Of a DNA stretch of 64,000 nt, positions 1 through 8,229 are shown piece after piece (the stretch's first letter is position 1; each line of letters starts with the position of its first letter). The DNA is taken from positions 1-64,000 of the forward strand of contig CAXTVI010000024.1 of the NCBI GenBank assembly GCA_964247695.1, read 5' to 3'. This stretch comes from Lichenicoccus sp964247695. Lineage in GTDB: Bacteria; Pseudomonadota; Alphaproteobacteria; Acetobacterales; Acetobacteraceae. The translations under genes and the position numbers were made by a program. The notes below the pieces were generated by a model that was not told the DNA's origin, ran no database searches, and worked only from the letters and a program-made list of their open reading frames with translations.

Positions 1-733
1 TGATGTCGAACTGCTGGATGCTGTCGAGCATGCGGAACAGGCTCGCGGTCAGCAGATAGGGCAGCAGCATCGGCAGCAGGATGCGGAAGAACACGAAGCT
101 GCCCGGTACGCCATCGAGTTCGGCGGCCTCGAACGGCTGCCGCGGCAGGCCCCGCAATCCGGCGAGCAACAGGATCGCGATGAACGGCGTGTAGACCCAC
201 ACATCGACCAGCACCACGGTGAACAGCGCGCTGTTCGGCGAGGCGCCCCAGCGGAAGTCATGAAACCCGAGCCGCGAGACCAGGTAGGACAGCACGCCGA
301 AGTTGGAGTTGGTCATCAGCTTCCACATCAGCGCCGCAATGGCGGGAGCGACCATCAGCGGCAGGATGAGGAGGACGGAGAGCAGGTTGGTCAGCCACGA
401 CCGGCGCCAAAGCAGCAGCGCGATGCCCAGGCCCAGCAGCAGCTCCACCCCGACCGTCAGCACGGTGTAGGCCAGCGAGACGTACACCGTGTGCCAGAAG
501 CTGGAACTCCGGAACAGGCTGATGAAATTGCCGAACCAGATCCATCGTCGACCCATCGGGAAGGCCAGGTTGTAGCGCTGCAGGGAATACAGCACCGCTG
601 TGATGAACGGCACCAGGATCCCGATGCACACCAGTAACGCCGGCAGGCTCAGCAGGTAGGGCAGCACCCGCATGGAAACCCGCGATCCGCGTCTGATGCG
701 TCGCTCGATCGGCGGGTAGGTCGCGGCGTCCAT
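1..733 (-). CDS. Sugar/polyol ABC transporter permease (MalF/UgpA type), partial
   Basis: Inner-membrane permease of a carbohydrate ABC importer. The reading frame is open from an ATG at 733 to the left edge, giving about 244 residues with no stop, so the C-terminus lies outside the window. Hydrophobic segments are visible at about residues 22-45, 80-105 and 110-135. The permease EAA loop reads EAAELDG near residue 210, the contact site for the ATPase. It starts 20 bases after the solute-binding protein gene and is the fifth gene of a minus-strand operon with dhaK-like, dhaL-like and dehydrogenase genes. A second permease and the ATPase probably follow off the edge (inference). The substrate is not shown by this sequence; the neighbours point to a small polyol or ketose. 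Confidence 0.9.
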   Translation of the reverse strand, partial: MDAATYPPIERRIRRGSRVSMRVLPYLLSLPALLVCIGILVPFITAVLYSLQRYNLAFPMGRRWIWFGNFISLFRSSSFWHTVYVSLAYTVLTVGVELLLGLGIALLLWRRSWLTNLLSVLLILPLMVAPAIAALMWKLMTNSNFGVLSYLVSRLGFHDFRWGASPNSALFTVVLVDVWVYTPFIAILLLAGLRGLPRQPFEAAELDGVPGSFVFFRILLPMLLPYLLTASLFRMLDSIQQFDI

Positions 734-753
734 TGGCGTGCCCCTTCAGGCGG

Positions 754-2193
754 TCAATCCGTGATGCCGGCGTTCGTGAGCTGCGACTTTATGTCGGATG
801 CAAGCTGGTCGAGGCCGTCTTCGACCGAAACCTGGTTCGAGTACATCTTCTGCAGTGCCGCCGCCCAGTTGGTGGTCACGTTGAAGAACAGCGGCTGCGG
901 GGTGAAGTAGATCTTGGCACCGGGCGAGGAGGCCGCGAACTGCTCCAGATAGCCCGGATAGCCCTGCATGCGCGTCTTGAAGTCCTGGTTGTCCCAGACG
1001 ACCTGCCGCGTCGGGTCGATCAGGTCTGCCTTGGTGGCGCCGAGCATGAGCTGCTGCGTGCTGGTCGCCCACTGCATCAGCTTCCAAGCCGCCGACTGCT
1101 GGCGCGAGAAGTTGCTCATCGCCAGCGACCAGATCCAGACGTTCGGCGTCGGCCGGCTCGCCTCCGGGTTGGGTGTGAAGGCGTGATAGACGATATTGCC
1201 GGCTTCCTTGGTGCCCTTCTCCTGGAAGAATGCCGCGCTGTCCGCATCGTAGACCATTGCCGAGGTGCCGGCGCCGAGATCGTTCGCAACCTCGTACCAG
1301 GTATAAGTAGTCCAGTTCTTCGGGCCGCCCTTCTGCACCATCTCGATCCACAGCTTGGTGAAGGCCTTCGCCTCCTTGCTGTTCATCGCCGGCACCAGCT
1401 TGCCGCCGCTGGTGTCGAAATCCTTCGCCCCGTAATTGGTGAAGGCGGTGAGGTAGCCGGCATGGATCGTTGCCCACGAGCGGCTGCCGCGCGTGCCGAT
1501 GCCATAGACGCCAGGCATATCCTTGGAGATCTTCGCAGCCATCTCGATCAGGTGCGGCAGGTCCTTCGGCGGCTCCATATGCGCCGCATCGAGGATGCGC
1601 TTGTTGTAGGCGATCGAGTTCAACTCCCAGGCCCAGGGCATGGCCCACTGCTTGGCCGTCGGACCGCCGAGTGCCTCGCCCGGCACGCCGCTCCACGCGG
1701 TCGAGGCGCGCAGGTTCGGCAAGATCCCGTCCCAGTCATAGTCGGGCGAGGTCTCGGAGGGATCGTTGATGAATTTCTTGAGGTCGACCAGCCAGCCGGC
1801 CGGGCCATATTGCCAGGTCTGGTAGGCACCCGACATGAACACGTCGTAGGTGGTCGACTTGCTCGACAGCGCCGCGGTGACCTTGTCGAAATAGACGTCC
1901 TCCGGAAACACGTCGTAGGTCACGTCGATCCCGGTCAGCGTCTTGAAGCTGTCGATGTTCTTCAGCAGCGCATCCGTATAGGGGTGCTTGTTCATCAGCA
2001 GCTTGATCGACTTGCCCTTCTGCGCCATCCAGTCATAGGACGTCGCCGCAAGCGCGCTGGACTGCATGCGGTTGAGCAGCGTGGTGGCCGCCGCTGCACC
2101 GATGCCGTACTGCCCCATGCGGGCCAGCATCTCGCGCCGGCCCATCCGGCCGGCCGCAAACGCCTTCAACGTGTCCTGGATCTTGTCGGCCAT
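754..2193 (-). CDS. Carbohydrate ABC transporter substrate-binding protein (family 1)
   Basis: Periplasmic solute-binding protein of 479 residues, the usual size for the family 1 extracellular binding proteins that bind sugars and polyols. The N-terminus has a twin-arginine-like signal (GRREMLARMG, then an Ala-rich hydrophobic stretch to about residue 50), suggesting Tat export. The mature part is rich in aromatic residues, typical of sugar-binding clefts. A strong Shine-Dalgarno sequence (GGAGGAA) lies about 10 bases before the ATG. It sits between the zinc dehydrogenase and the permease, all on the minus strand with short gaps. The ligand cannot be read from sequence; a tetritol, pentitol or other polyol is inferred from the dehydrogenase and kinase genes upstream. 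Confidence 0.92.
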   Translation of the reverse strand: MADKIQDTLKAFAAGRMGRREMLARMGQYGIGAAAATTLLNRMQSSALAATSYDWMAQKGKSIKLLMNKHPYTDALLKNIDSFKTLTGIDVTYDVFPEDVYFDKVTAALSSKSTTYDVFMSGAYQTWQYGPAGWLVDLKKFINDPSETSPDYDWDGILPNLRASTAWSGVPGEALGGPTAKQWAMPWAWELNSIAYNKRILDAAHMEPPKDLPHLIEMAAKISKDMPGVYGIGTRGSRSWATIHAGYLTAFTNYGAKDFDTSGGKLVPAMNSKEAKAFTKLWIEMVQKGGPKNWTTYTWYEVANDLGAGTSAMVYDADSAAFFQEKGTKEAGNIVYHAFTPNPEASRPTPNVWIWSLAMSNFSRQQSAAWKLMQWATSTQQLMLGATKADLIDPTRQVVWDNQDFKTRMQGYPGYLEQFAASSPGAKIYFTPQPLFFNVTTNWAAALQKMYSNQVSVEDGLDQLASDIKSQLTNAGITD

Positions 2194-2218
2194 GACGGGT
2201 TTCCTCCGGTTGTTCTTG

Positions 2219-3337
2219 TTAGGGGACCAGGATGATCTTGATCGAGCCGTCGCCCTTCTTCATCAGGTCGAAGCCATGCTTGAAGTCGGCCAGCGGCAGC
2301 TGGTGCGTCACCACGCCCTCGGTCGGCAGGCGCCCGTCGCCGATCGCCGCGATTGTCAGCGGATAGCAGTAGGGTCCGAGATGCGCGCCGTACAGGTCGA
2401 GCTGCTTGCGGTCGCTGATGATCGACCAGTCCGCCGTCACCTCGTGGCCGAACACCGAGAACTCGACGAAGCGGCCGAGCTTGCGGATCATGTTCAGGCC
2501 TTGCGTCACGCTGGATTCATGCCCGGTGGCCTCGATATAGACGTCGCAGCCGTAGCCGTCGGTCATCTCCTTGACCGCGCTCACCACATCCACCTCGAAC
2601 GGGTTCATCACGATGTCAGCGCCGAATTTCTTGGCGAGGTCGAGCCGGTCCTGCTTGCCGTCCAGCACGATCAGCTTCGACGGGTTCTTCAGCCGCGCCG
2701 CCCCCACCATGCCCAGGCCGAGCGGCCCGGCGCCCGACAGCACCACCACGTCGTCAAGCTGGATCAGGCCGCGATTGACCGCATGCACCGAGCACGCATA
2801 CGGCTCCGCCAGCACCGCCTTTTCCAGCGGGATGCTGTCCGGCACCTTGTGCGTGCGGCTCTCCTTGGGAAACCGCATGTACTTGGCCATGCCGCCATTG
2901 ACGTTGTTCTGGAAGCCGTAGACGTCGTGCCGCTCGCACATCCAGTATTCGCCACGGCCGCAATAGCGGCAATGTTCACACGGCACGATCTGCTCGGAGA
3001 TCAGCCGGTCGCCGACCTTGTACACGCCGCGGCGCACGACGTTCTCGCCGACCTCCACCGCGCGTCCCACGAACTCGTGCCCGGGGATCATCGGCGCCTT
3101 GACGTAGCGCGCCTGGCCCTTGTTGTCGCCCCAGAACGACGGCGCGCCCTGGAAGGTCTTGATGTCGCTGGCGCAGATGCCGCAGGCCTCGACCTCGATG
3201 ATGATGTCGTCGGGCCCCGCGCGCGGCACGTCGACCTCCTCGAGCCGGTAGTCGCCGGGAGCATAGGCCACGACCGCCTGCATACGCTTCGGCAGGTCGA
3301 CACCCGGCGGCCTGGCGGTCTCGATCACGGTATCCAT
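2219..3337 (-). CDS. Zinc-dependent polyol/alcohol dehydrogenase (MDR family)
   Basis: Medium-chain zinc dehydrogenase of 372 residues, likely oxidising a polyol to a ketose with NAD(P)+. The catalytic zinc motif CGICASDIK and PGHEFVG are present, and the structural zinc site is complete (CEHC, CRYC and a fourth Cys in EYWMC, near residues 125-140). The Rossmann nucleotide site is GAGPLGLG. It resembles the threonine/sorbitol/threitol dehydrogenase branch. An SD (GAGAGGA) precedes the ATG. Its position between the kinase genes and the transporter suggests polyol to ketose, then phosphorylation by the DhaK/DhaL pair. Erythritol, threitol or a similar short polyol is a plausible substrate, but this is inference from context. 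Confidence 0.9.
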   Translation of the reverse strand: MDTVIETARPPGVDLPKRMQAVVAYAPGDYRLEEVDVPRAGPDDIIIEVEACGICASDIKTFQGAPSFWGDNKGQARYVKAPMIPGHEFVGRAVEVGENVVRRGVYKVGDRLISEQIVPCEHCRYCGRGEYWMCERHDVYGFQNNVNGGMAKYMRFPKESRTHKVPDSIPLEKAVLAEPYACSVHAVNRGLIQLDDVVVLSGAGPLGLGMVGAARLKNPSKLIVLDGKQDRLDLAKKFGADIVMNPFEVDVVSAVKEMTDGYGCDVYIEATGHESSVTQGLNMIRKLGRFVEFSVFGHEVTADWSIISDRKQLDLYGAHLGPYCYPLTIAAIGDGRLPTEGVVTHQLPLADFKHGFDLMKKGDGSIKIILVP

Positions 3338-3370
3338 CGTGGGGTCCTCTCGCAGGATCGAATTGGTTGG

Positions 3371-4021
3371 TCAGGCAGATTTCAGGCGGCGCAGCAGGCC
3401 GTCGGCCAGCGCCTGCAGGATCAGGTTGCACGAGCAGGCGCCCGCATCGAGCGTGCCGCGTGACCGCTCGCCCAGCCGCGCGGCGCGGCCGAGCCTCGCC
3501 ACCATGTCGCGCGTGGACTCCAGGCCGGCGGTGCTGGCCGCCTTGAGAGCGTCCAGGCTGGCCGCGAAATCGCGTCCGTCCTTGGCGGCCGCGATGAAGG
3601 CGTCCCGCGCGGGCACCAGCACATCGATCAGCGTCTTGTCGCCGATCTTCGCCTCGCCGAGATCGACGATGGCCGCCTCGCCAGCCGACAGCATGGAGGC
3701 GAAATTGTCCCGATCGAGCGCGCCGACGCCTTCCAGCGCATCCGCCATCTCGGTGAAGAAAGACCCGTACAGCGGCCCCATGGAGCCACCGATATCGCCC
3801 AGCAGCGTGTCGCCGATGGTGGCGAAACCGTCGCGCAGGTCGAAGCTCTTGCCATCCAGGCGCTCGATGACGAGCCGGAAGCCCTTCGCCATGTTGATGC
3901 CGTGATCACCGTCTCCGGTGGCGCCGTCGATCTCGGAGAGCAGCCCCTGGTTCTCGATGATGACGGCGGCGATGTCGGTGGCGATCGGTGCCGCGTCGGC
4001 AAGTGTCACTGTCTCTGGCAT
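3371..4021 (-). CDS. DhaL-like kinase subunit (dihydroxyacetone/erythrulose kinase)
   Basis: Nucleotide-binding DhaL domain protein, 216 residues, the normal length of a free-standing DhaL. The Mg-ADP/ATP aspartates are in GDGDHGINM (about residues 36-44), the Gly-rich loop reads GGSMGPLYGSFF, and a second nucleotide-loop motif reads RSRGTLDAGA near the C-terminus. It follows the dhaK-like gene by 11 bases, so the two subunits should act together on a short ketose delivered by the dehydrogenase. No DhaM/PTS phosphodonor gene is seen in the window. In the window this makes either an ATP-using split kinase or a partner encoded elsewhere possible. An SD (AGGGGA) precedes the ATG at 4021. Confidence 0.9.
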   Translation of the reverse strand: MPETVTLADAAPIATDIAAVIIENQGLLSEIDGATGDGDHGINMAKGFRLVIERLDGKSFDLRDGFATIGDTLLGDIGGSMGPLYGSFFTEMADALEGVGALDRDNFASMLSAGEAAIVDLGEAKIGDKTLIDVLVPARDAFIAAAKDGRDFAASLDALKAASTAGLESTRDMVARLGRAARLGERSRGTLDAGACSCNLILQALADGLLRRLKSA

Positions 4022-4032
4022 GGCAGCGTCCC

Positions 4033-5031
4033 CTAGCCGGCAACCGTGAGTCCGATTGAGCGCGCGGGCGCGCGCAACAGGCGATCGAGTTCATCGTCCA
4101 GGCGCGTCAGCGTCACGGACACACCCGACATCTCCAGCGAGGTGAAGTAATTGCCGACGTAGCGGAGACGCGGCGTGATCTTGTGTGCGCGCAGGATCTC
4201 GTCGACATGGCCGTACAGCAGGTACAGCTCCATCAGCGGCGTGGCACCGAGGCCGGATATCAGCACGCCGACATCCTCGCCGCCGAAGGAAAAATCGGCC
4301 AGGATGCGTTCCAGCATCAGGCCCGCCATCTCCTTGGCCGGCGCCACCGGCAACACCGCGATGCCGTGCTCGCCATGGTGGCCGATGCCGACCTCCATCT
4401 TGCCGTCCTCGATGGTGAAGTTCGGCTTGCCGGCCGCGGGTATCGTGCAGGCGGACAGGCCGATGCCGATCGAGCGCGTGTTGTCGATCGCCTTCTGCGC
4501 CGACGCGATCACGCCATCGAGATCGGCACCCTCCGCCGCGCGCGCACCGCCCGCCTTCCACATCAGGATCTCGCCGGCGACGCCGCGGCGCTTGTCGGCC
4601 TCGTCGGGCGGCGCCGACGCCACGTCGTCATTGGCGATCACGGTCTTCACAGTGATGTCGTCCTTGGCCGCGAGCTTCGCCGCCATCTTCACGTTCATGT
4701 TGTCGCCGGCATAGTTGCCGTACAGGCAGGCGACGCCCTTGCCGCCATCGGCTTCCTTGAAGGCGGCGTGGAAGCTCTTGGCGGTCGGCGACGCAAAGAC
4801 CTCGCCCACTGCCACCGCATCGCACAGGCCCGGGCCGACATAGCCCAGGAATGCCGGCTCGTGCCCGGATCCGCCACCGGTAACGACCCCCACACGACCA
4901 CGCGGCCGGTCGCCCGCCCGGCGCAGCACGCGCGGATGGTCGGTCGCCACGAGCAGGTCCGGATGGGCCGCGAGAACACCGCGCAGGGTGCCCTCGGTGA
5001 CCTGGTCCGGATCGTCGATCACGCGGTTCAT
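4033..5031 (-). CDS. DhaK-like substrate-binding kinase subunit
   Basis: Substrate-binding subunit of a dihydroxyacetone-type kinase, 332 residues from the chosen ATG. The family motifs TGGGSGHEP (about residue 50) and GNYAGDNMN are present. The His that binds the ketone covalently in this family is expected in GIGHHGEHG near residue 210, where most DhaK proteins read GIHGEPG. The start at 5031 has GGAGG 8 bases upstream; an in-frame ATG at 5055 lacks this and would put the SD inside the gene. It is the first gene of the minus-strand operon and is divergent from the SorC regulator. Related DhaK proteins in polyol operons phosphorylate erythrulose rather than dihydroxyacetone, so the true substrate is open. 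Confidence 0.9.
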   Translation of the reverse strand: MNRVIDDPDQVTEGTLRGVLAAHPDLLVATDHPRVLRRAGDRPRGRVGVVTGGGSGHEPAFLGYVGPGLCDAVAVGEVFASPTAKSFHAAFKEADGGKGVACLYGNYAGDNMNVKMAAKLAAKDDITVKTVIANDDVASAPPDEADKRRGVAGEILMWKAGGARAAEGADLDGVIASAQKAIDNTRSIGIGLSACTIPAAGKPNFTIEDGKMEVGIGHHGEHGIAVLPVAPAKEMAGLMLERILADFSFGGEDVGVLISGLGATPLMELYLLYGHVDEILRAHKITPRLRYVGNYFTSLEMSGVSVTLTRLDDELDRLLRAPARSIGLTVAG

Positions 5032-5225
5032 GCCGCCTTCCTCCGCCGCCTGCATGCGATCAGAACCTTGTCCGCAGGCGCACGAAAGTCAACATCGTGC
5101 GCGCTTGTGCAGCTTGATCTAACCCATAGCGAGCGCTGCGCGATGGATTGGTCTTAATCACCCCAATGCGCTTCGGCTAAATGAGCATCAAGTCGTGAGC
5201 AAATGAGCGTCGACGTAATAATTGT

Positions 5226-5246
5226 GCGGTGCATTAAATGCACCGC
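5226..5246. promoter_or_regulatory. Perfect palindrome, likely operator for the SorC-family regulator
   Basis: Arms GCGGTGCAT and ATGCACCGC are exact reverse complements separated by TAA. The site lies in the divergent gap between the dhaK-like gene (starts 5031) and the regulator gene (starts 5267), 21 bases before the chosen regulator start. SorC-type regulators bind as oligomers to such sites, so autoregulation and control of the catabolic operon are inferred. Copies of TGAGC also recur at 5182-5210 just upstream. Confidence 0.6.
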
Positions 5247-5266
5247 CGACTGTGGGAGAGCATGCA

Positions 5267-6268
5267 GTGGGCGCCCGTCAACCCGAGCGCGCGGAGGTCA
5301 GGATCGAGACCCTGATCGAGATCGCCACGTTGTACTACTACGACGATGTCACCCAGGAGGACCTGTCCCGCCGCTTCGCGCTCTCGCGCGCGAAGATCGG
5401 CCGGCTGCTCAAGCGGGCGCGTGCCGACGGGTTGGTCGAGATACGGGTGCACCAGCCGCCCGTGGTCGGGGCGGAACTGGAACAGGATTTCATCCGCCGG
5501 TTCGGCATCGACCGGCTGCTGGTCTCGATCGACCATCGCGATCCGGTGGCCCAGCGCAATGCCGTCGCCGCCCTCGTCGCCTCCCATCTCGAACGCACCC
5601 TGGCGGCGGGCAGCACTGTCGCTGTCGGCATGGGCCGCAACGTCGCCGCCATCGCCGACACGCTCGGCGTCCGCGCGCGCGGCAGCACGGTGTTCGTCTG
5701 CGCGATCGGCGGCTCGCAGCGGGCTGGCGAGCACATGAACCCCGACCATATCTGCCGCAGGCTGGCGGCGCGCTTCGGCGGCGAGAGCGAGACGCTGTAC
5801 GCGCCGGCGCTGGTCACCAACGCCGAGCTGCGCGCCGAGCTCTACCGCAACGAGACGGTGAAGCTCACGCTGGACCGGGCGCGCCGCGCCAACGTTGCCC
5901 TGATCGGCGTCGGCGATCTTTCGGAAGAGAGCAACATGGTGCGCATGGGCTGGTTCTCGGCGGAGGAGATCGCCGAGGCCCGGCTGGCCGGCACCATCGG
6001 CGATACCATGGGCTACGACTTCATCGACATCCACGGCCGCCCGGCCAACACCGGCATGCAGGGCCGCGTCATCGGGTTGAGCCGCCAGGACCTGGAGCGC
6101 ATCCCGGACGTGATCGCGATCGCCAGCGAGAACACCAAGGCGCCGGCCATCCTCGGCGCGCTCCGGACCGGCGCCATCGATACCTTGGCGACCTCGTTCA
6201 CCAATGCCCACACCATCCTGCGGCTGGACGACGCGACCCGGTCACCGGCGGCGCGCGACGGTCCTTAG
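5267..6268 (+). CDS. SorC/DeoR-family sugar-responsive transcriptional regulator
   Basis: DNA-binding regulator of 333 residues. The N-terminus holds a helix-turn-helix (VTQEDLSRRFALSRAKIGRLLKRA, described here only by its position, about residues 20-45). It is followed by a SorC effector domain with the sugar-isomerase-like fold, including VGMGRN and GVGDLS. The family includes the erythritol regulator EryD and the sorbose regulator SorC. I chose the GTG at 5267, which has GGAGA 7 bases upstream. An in-frame TTG at 5222 would place the perfect palindrome inside the coding region and is less likely. It is divergent from the dhaK-dhaL-dehydrogenase-transporter operon and is its probable regulator, sensing a sugar phosphate or polyol. 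Confidence 0.9.
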   Translation: MGARQPERAEVRIETLIEIATLYYYDDVTQEDLSRRFALSRAKIGRLLKRARADGLVEIRVHQPPVVGAELEQDFIRRFGIDRLLVSIDHRDPVAQRNAVAALVASHLERTLAAGSTVAVGMGRNVAAIADTLGVRARGSTVFVCAIGGSQRAGEHMNPDHICRRLAARFGGESETLYAPALVTNAELRAELYRNETVKLTLDRARRANVALIGVGDLSEESNMVRMGWFSAEEIAEARLAGTIGDTMGYDFIDIHGRPANTGMQGRVIGLSRQDLERIPDVIAIASENTKAPAILGALRTGAIDTLATSFTNAHTILRLDDATRSPAARDGP

Positions 6269-7141
6269 TCAGCCGACCAGCTTGGTCAGCTCCTCCGGCG
6301 CCGCGGCCGCGATCCGGCTCACCGGCAGCTTGCCGCCGGTGGCCAGCGTGTACTGGTCCAGCACCTCGTCGGCGGGCCCGTCCGCACGTACCCGGCCGGA
6401 CTCCAGCCACAGCACCCGGGTGCACCAGGTTCGCAGCACCGACACCGTGTGCGAGGTCAGCACCAGGATCTCGGCGCCACGCACGACGCTCTCCAGCCTG
6501 GCGCGCGCCTTGTCCTGGAACGCCGAGTCGCCGGCCATGAACCACTCGTCCATCAGCAGCACCTGCGGCGCGATCGCGGTCGCCAGCCCGAAGCCGAGCC
6601 TGATCACCATGCCGGACGAATAGGTCCGCACCGGCATGTCGAGGAACGCGTCCAGCGCCGCGAACTCCTCGACATCCTCCTCGAGCAGCCGGATCGCGCC
6701 GGACGACAGCCCGGCATAGCGGCCACGCAGCACGATGTTCTCCCGGCCGGTCAGGTCGATGTTCATGCCGAGATTCGGATCGAGCAGGGCGTTCAGCGTG
6801 CCGCCGACATGCACACGGCCGGCTACCGGCTCGTAGATCCCGGCCATCGCCCGCAGCAGGCTCGACTTGCCGGCGCCGTTATGGCCGACGATGCCGAGCC
6901 GGTCGCCCGCCACCAGCGACAGGTTGATGTCGCGCAGCGCCTGCACGACGACACGCCGGGTGGCCGGGCCGCCGGACACCGTGCCGCCGGGCGCGCCACG
7001 CGCCGGACCGAGCTTGCCGGACGCCACCGACAGCACCGTCTTCTTCAGCGAGCGGGCGCCGCCGTGATAGATCGGGAAATCCAGCGACAACGCCTCGATG
7101 CGCAAGAAGGCGGCCTGCCGGGCCGGTTGCTGGCCGCTCAT
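6269..7141 (-). CDS. Polysaccharide export ABC transporter ATP-binding protein (Wzt/KpsT type)
   Basis: ATPase of 290 residues for export of a lipid-linked or capsular polysaccharide. Walker A is GHNGAGKSS, the signature is YSSGMVIRLG and Walker B is LLMDEWFMAGD; the WFMAGD form is typical of the Wzt/KpsT/TagH group. The ATG at 7141 overlaps the stop of the upstream permease gene (ATGA), showing translational coupling. It lacks the C-terminal carbohydrate-binding extension of long Wzt proteins. It ends head-to-tail with the SorC regulator, their stop codons touching at 6268/6269. No biosynthesis genes adjoin the pair, though glycosyltransferases occur at 27.5 and 46.7 kb. Substrate unknown. 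Confidence 0.93.
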   Translation of the reverse strand: MSGQQPARQAAFLRIEALSLDFPIYHGGARSLKKTVLSVASGKLGPARGAPGGTVSGGPATRRVVVQALRDINLSLVAGDRLGIVGHNGAGKSSLLRAMAGIYEPVAGRVHVGGTLNALLDPNLGMNIDLTGRENIVLRGRYAGLSSGAIRLLEEDVEEFAALDAFLDMPVRTYSSGMVIRLGFGLATAIAPQVLLMDEWFMAGDSAFQDKARARLESVVRGAEILVLTSHTVSVLRTWCTRVLWLESGRVRADGPADEVLDQYTLATGGKLPVSRIAAAAPEELTKLVG

Positions 7142-8085
7142 ACCCAGAACGCCAGCCGCGGCCGGGCCCGCGTGAAGATCATCAGCGCCGCGAGCCAGAG
7201 CAGCACGCTGTAGCCCAGGGCCGATCCCCATGTGACGAGGCCCGCAGGCACCCCGAGCAGCGGCGAACGCACGGTTTCCAGCAGGGTGTCGAACGGGTTC
7301 AGCGGCAGCCACCAGCCATGCGCGCCGAGCTGCGACGGCTTCCAGACGATCGGCGTGATGTAGAAGGCGATCTGCATGACGCTGCCCACGATCGGCGGGA
7401 TGTCGCGGAATCGCGCGCAGAGGCTGCCGAGCAGGAAGCAGGCGGCGATCCCGTCCGCCACCCACAGCACCAGGCCGGGCAACGACAGCAGAGCCGTGAG
7501 GCCGGGCCACGCCCGGTAGATCGCGAACACCCCGACCGGCACCACCAGGTTGTGCGCCAGCACGATGGCGTTGCGTGTCACGCAGCGCAGCACCTGCACG
7601 GTGAAAGGCATGCGCATCGCCCGGATGGTCTGCTCGGCTTCGAGGAACACCGTGCAGGCCTCGCCTGTCAGGCCGCCGATGAACGACTGCCACAGGATCA
7701 TCGAGAGGGCCAGGAACGGCAGGTAGTCGCGCAGCACGATGCCGAACAGCCGGCCGTAGATCAGCCCCATCGAGGCCACCATGATCGCGCCGGAGAGCGT
7801 CAGCCAGAGCGGCCCGAGTGCCGATCCGCGATAGCGCAGCTTGATGTCGAGCCAGCCCAGCGAGAGGGCCAGCCGCCAGAGGGCGAAGCCTTCGGCGAGA
7901 TCCTGCCGCACCGCCCGCCGTCGCGCTGCAGCCCCTCCGGTCGCATCGAGCAGCAGTCCGGTGCCGCGCAGCGGGACATGTGGCGCTGCGCCCGCCCGTT
8001 CGGCGGGATGATCCGCCCGTGCCACGATATCACCAGCCCGCGAAGCGACATCGACCTTCCGCGCAGCGACATCGACCTTGTCCAT
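7138..8085 (-). CDS. Polysaccharide export ABC transporter permease (Wzm/KpsM type)
   Basis: Integral inner-membrane permease of the ABC-2 export class, paired with the overlapping ATPase gene downstream. About six hydrophobic segments lie in the last 250 residues. Conserved features include WLDIKLRYRGSALGPLW at the start of the core and a WLPLNPFDTLLE segment before the last helices. From the ATG at 8085 the protein is 315 residues, which leaves an unusual hydrophilic N-terminal extension of roughly 55 residues containing KVDVAAR and KVDVASR in tandem. The start is uncertain: an upstream ATG at 8181 exists and neither has a clear ribosome site. The core assignment is firm; the substrate is unknown. 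Confidence 0.88.
   Translation of the reverse strand: MDKVDVAARKVDVASRAGDIVARADHPAERAGAAPHVPLRGTGLLLDATGGAAARRRAVRQDLAEGFALWRLALSLGWLDIKLRYRGSALGPLWLTLSGAIMVASMGLIYGRLFGIVLRDYLPFLALSMILWQSFIGGLTGEACTVFLEAEQTIRAMRMPFTVQVLRCVTRNAIVLAHNLVVPVGVFAIYRAWPGLTALLSLPGLVLWVADGIAACFLLGSLCARFRDIPPIVGSVMQIAFYITPIVWKPSQLGAHGWWLPLNPFDTLLETVRSPLLGVPAGLVTWGSALGYSVLLWLAALMIFTRARPRLAFWV
8038..8079. repeat. 21-bp tandem duplication in the Wzm-type permease 5' end
   Basis: Two adjacent 21-bp copies (8038-8058 and 8059-8079) differ at one base. On the minus strand they encode KVDVAAR and KVDVASR in the N-terminal extension. The unit is a multiple of three, so the frame is kept. Confidence 0.85.
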
Positions 8086-8229
8086 GGCGGTCGCGTAGCC
8101 GATCCGCCTGCCCGCCGCAACGTGCTCGGCCGGTCGATCCGGCGCGCGAAGCCGGCCGCGATGGGTGCGCAGCCAGATCATCTGACAGCAAAGACAGGTT
8201 AGTTGTAGCGAGTTAGAAGGGGTTCCTGC

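Noticed and set aside
733..2235. A 500-codon frame opposite the solute-binding protein gene
   Set aside because: Shadow of a real gene with a Tat signal, SD and family match; no motif on this strand.
5222..5266. Earlier TTG start for the SorC regulator
   Set aside because: It would put the perfect palindrome in the coding region and has no ribosome site, whereas GTG 5267 has GGAGA at proper spacing.
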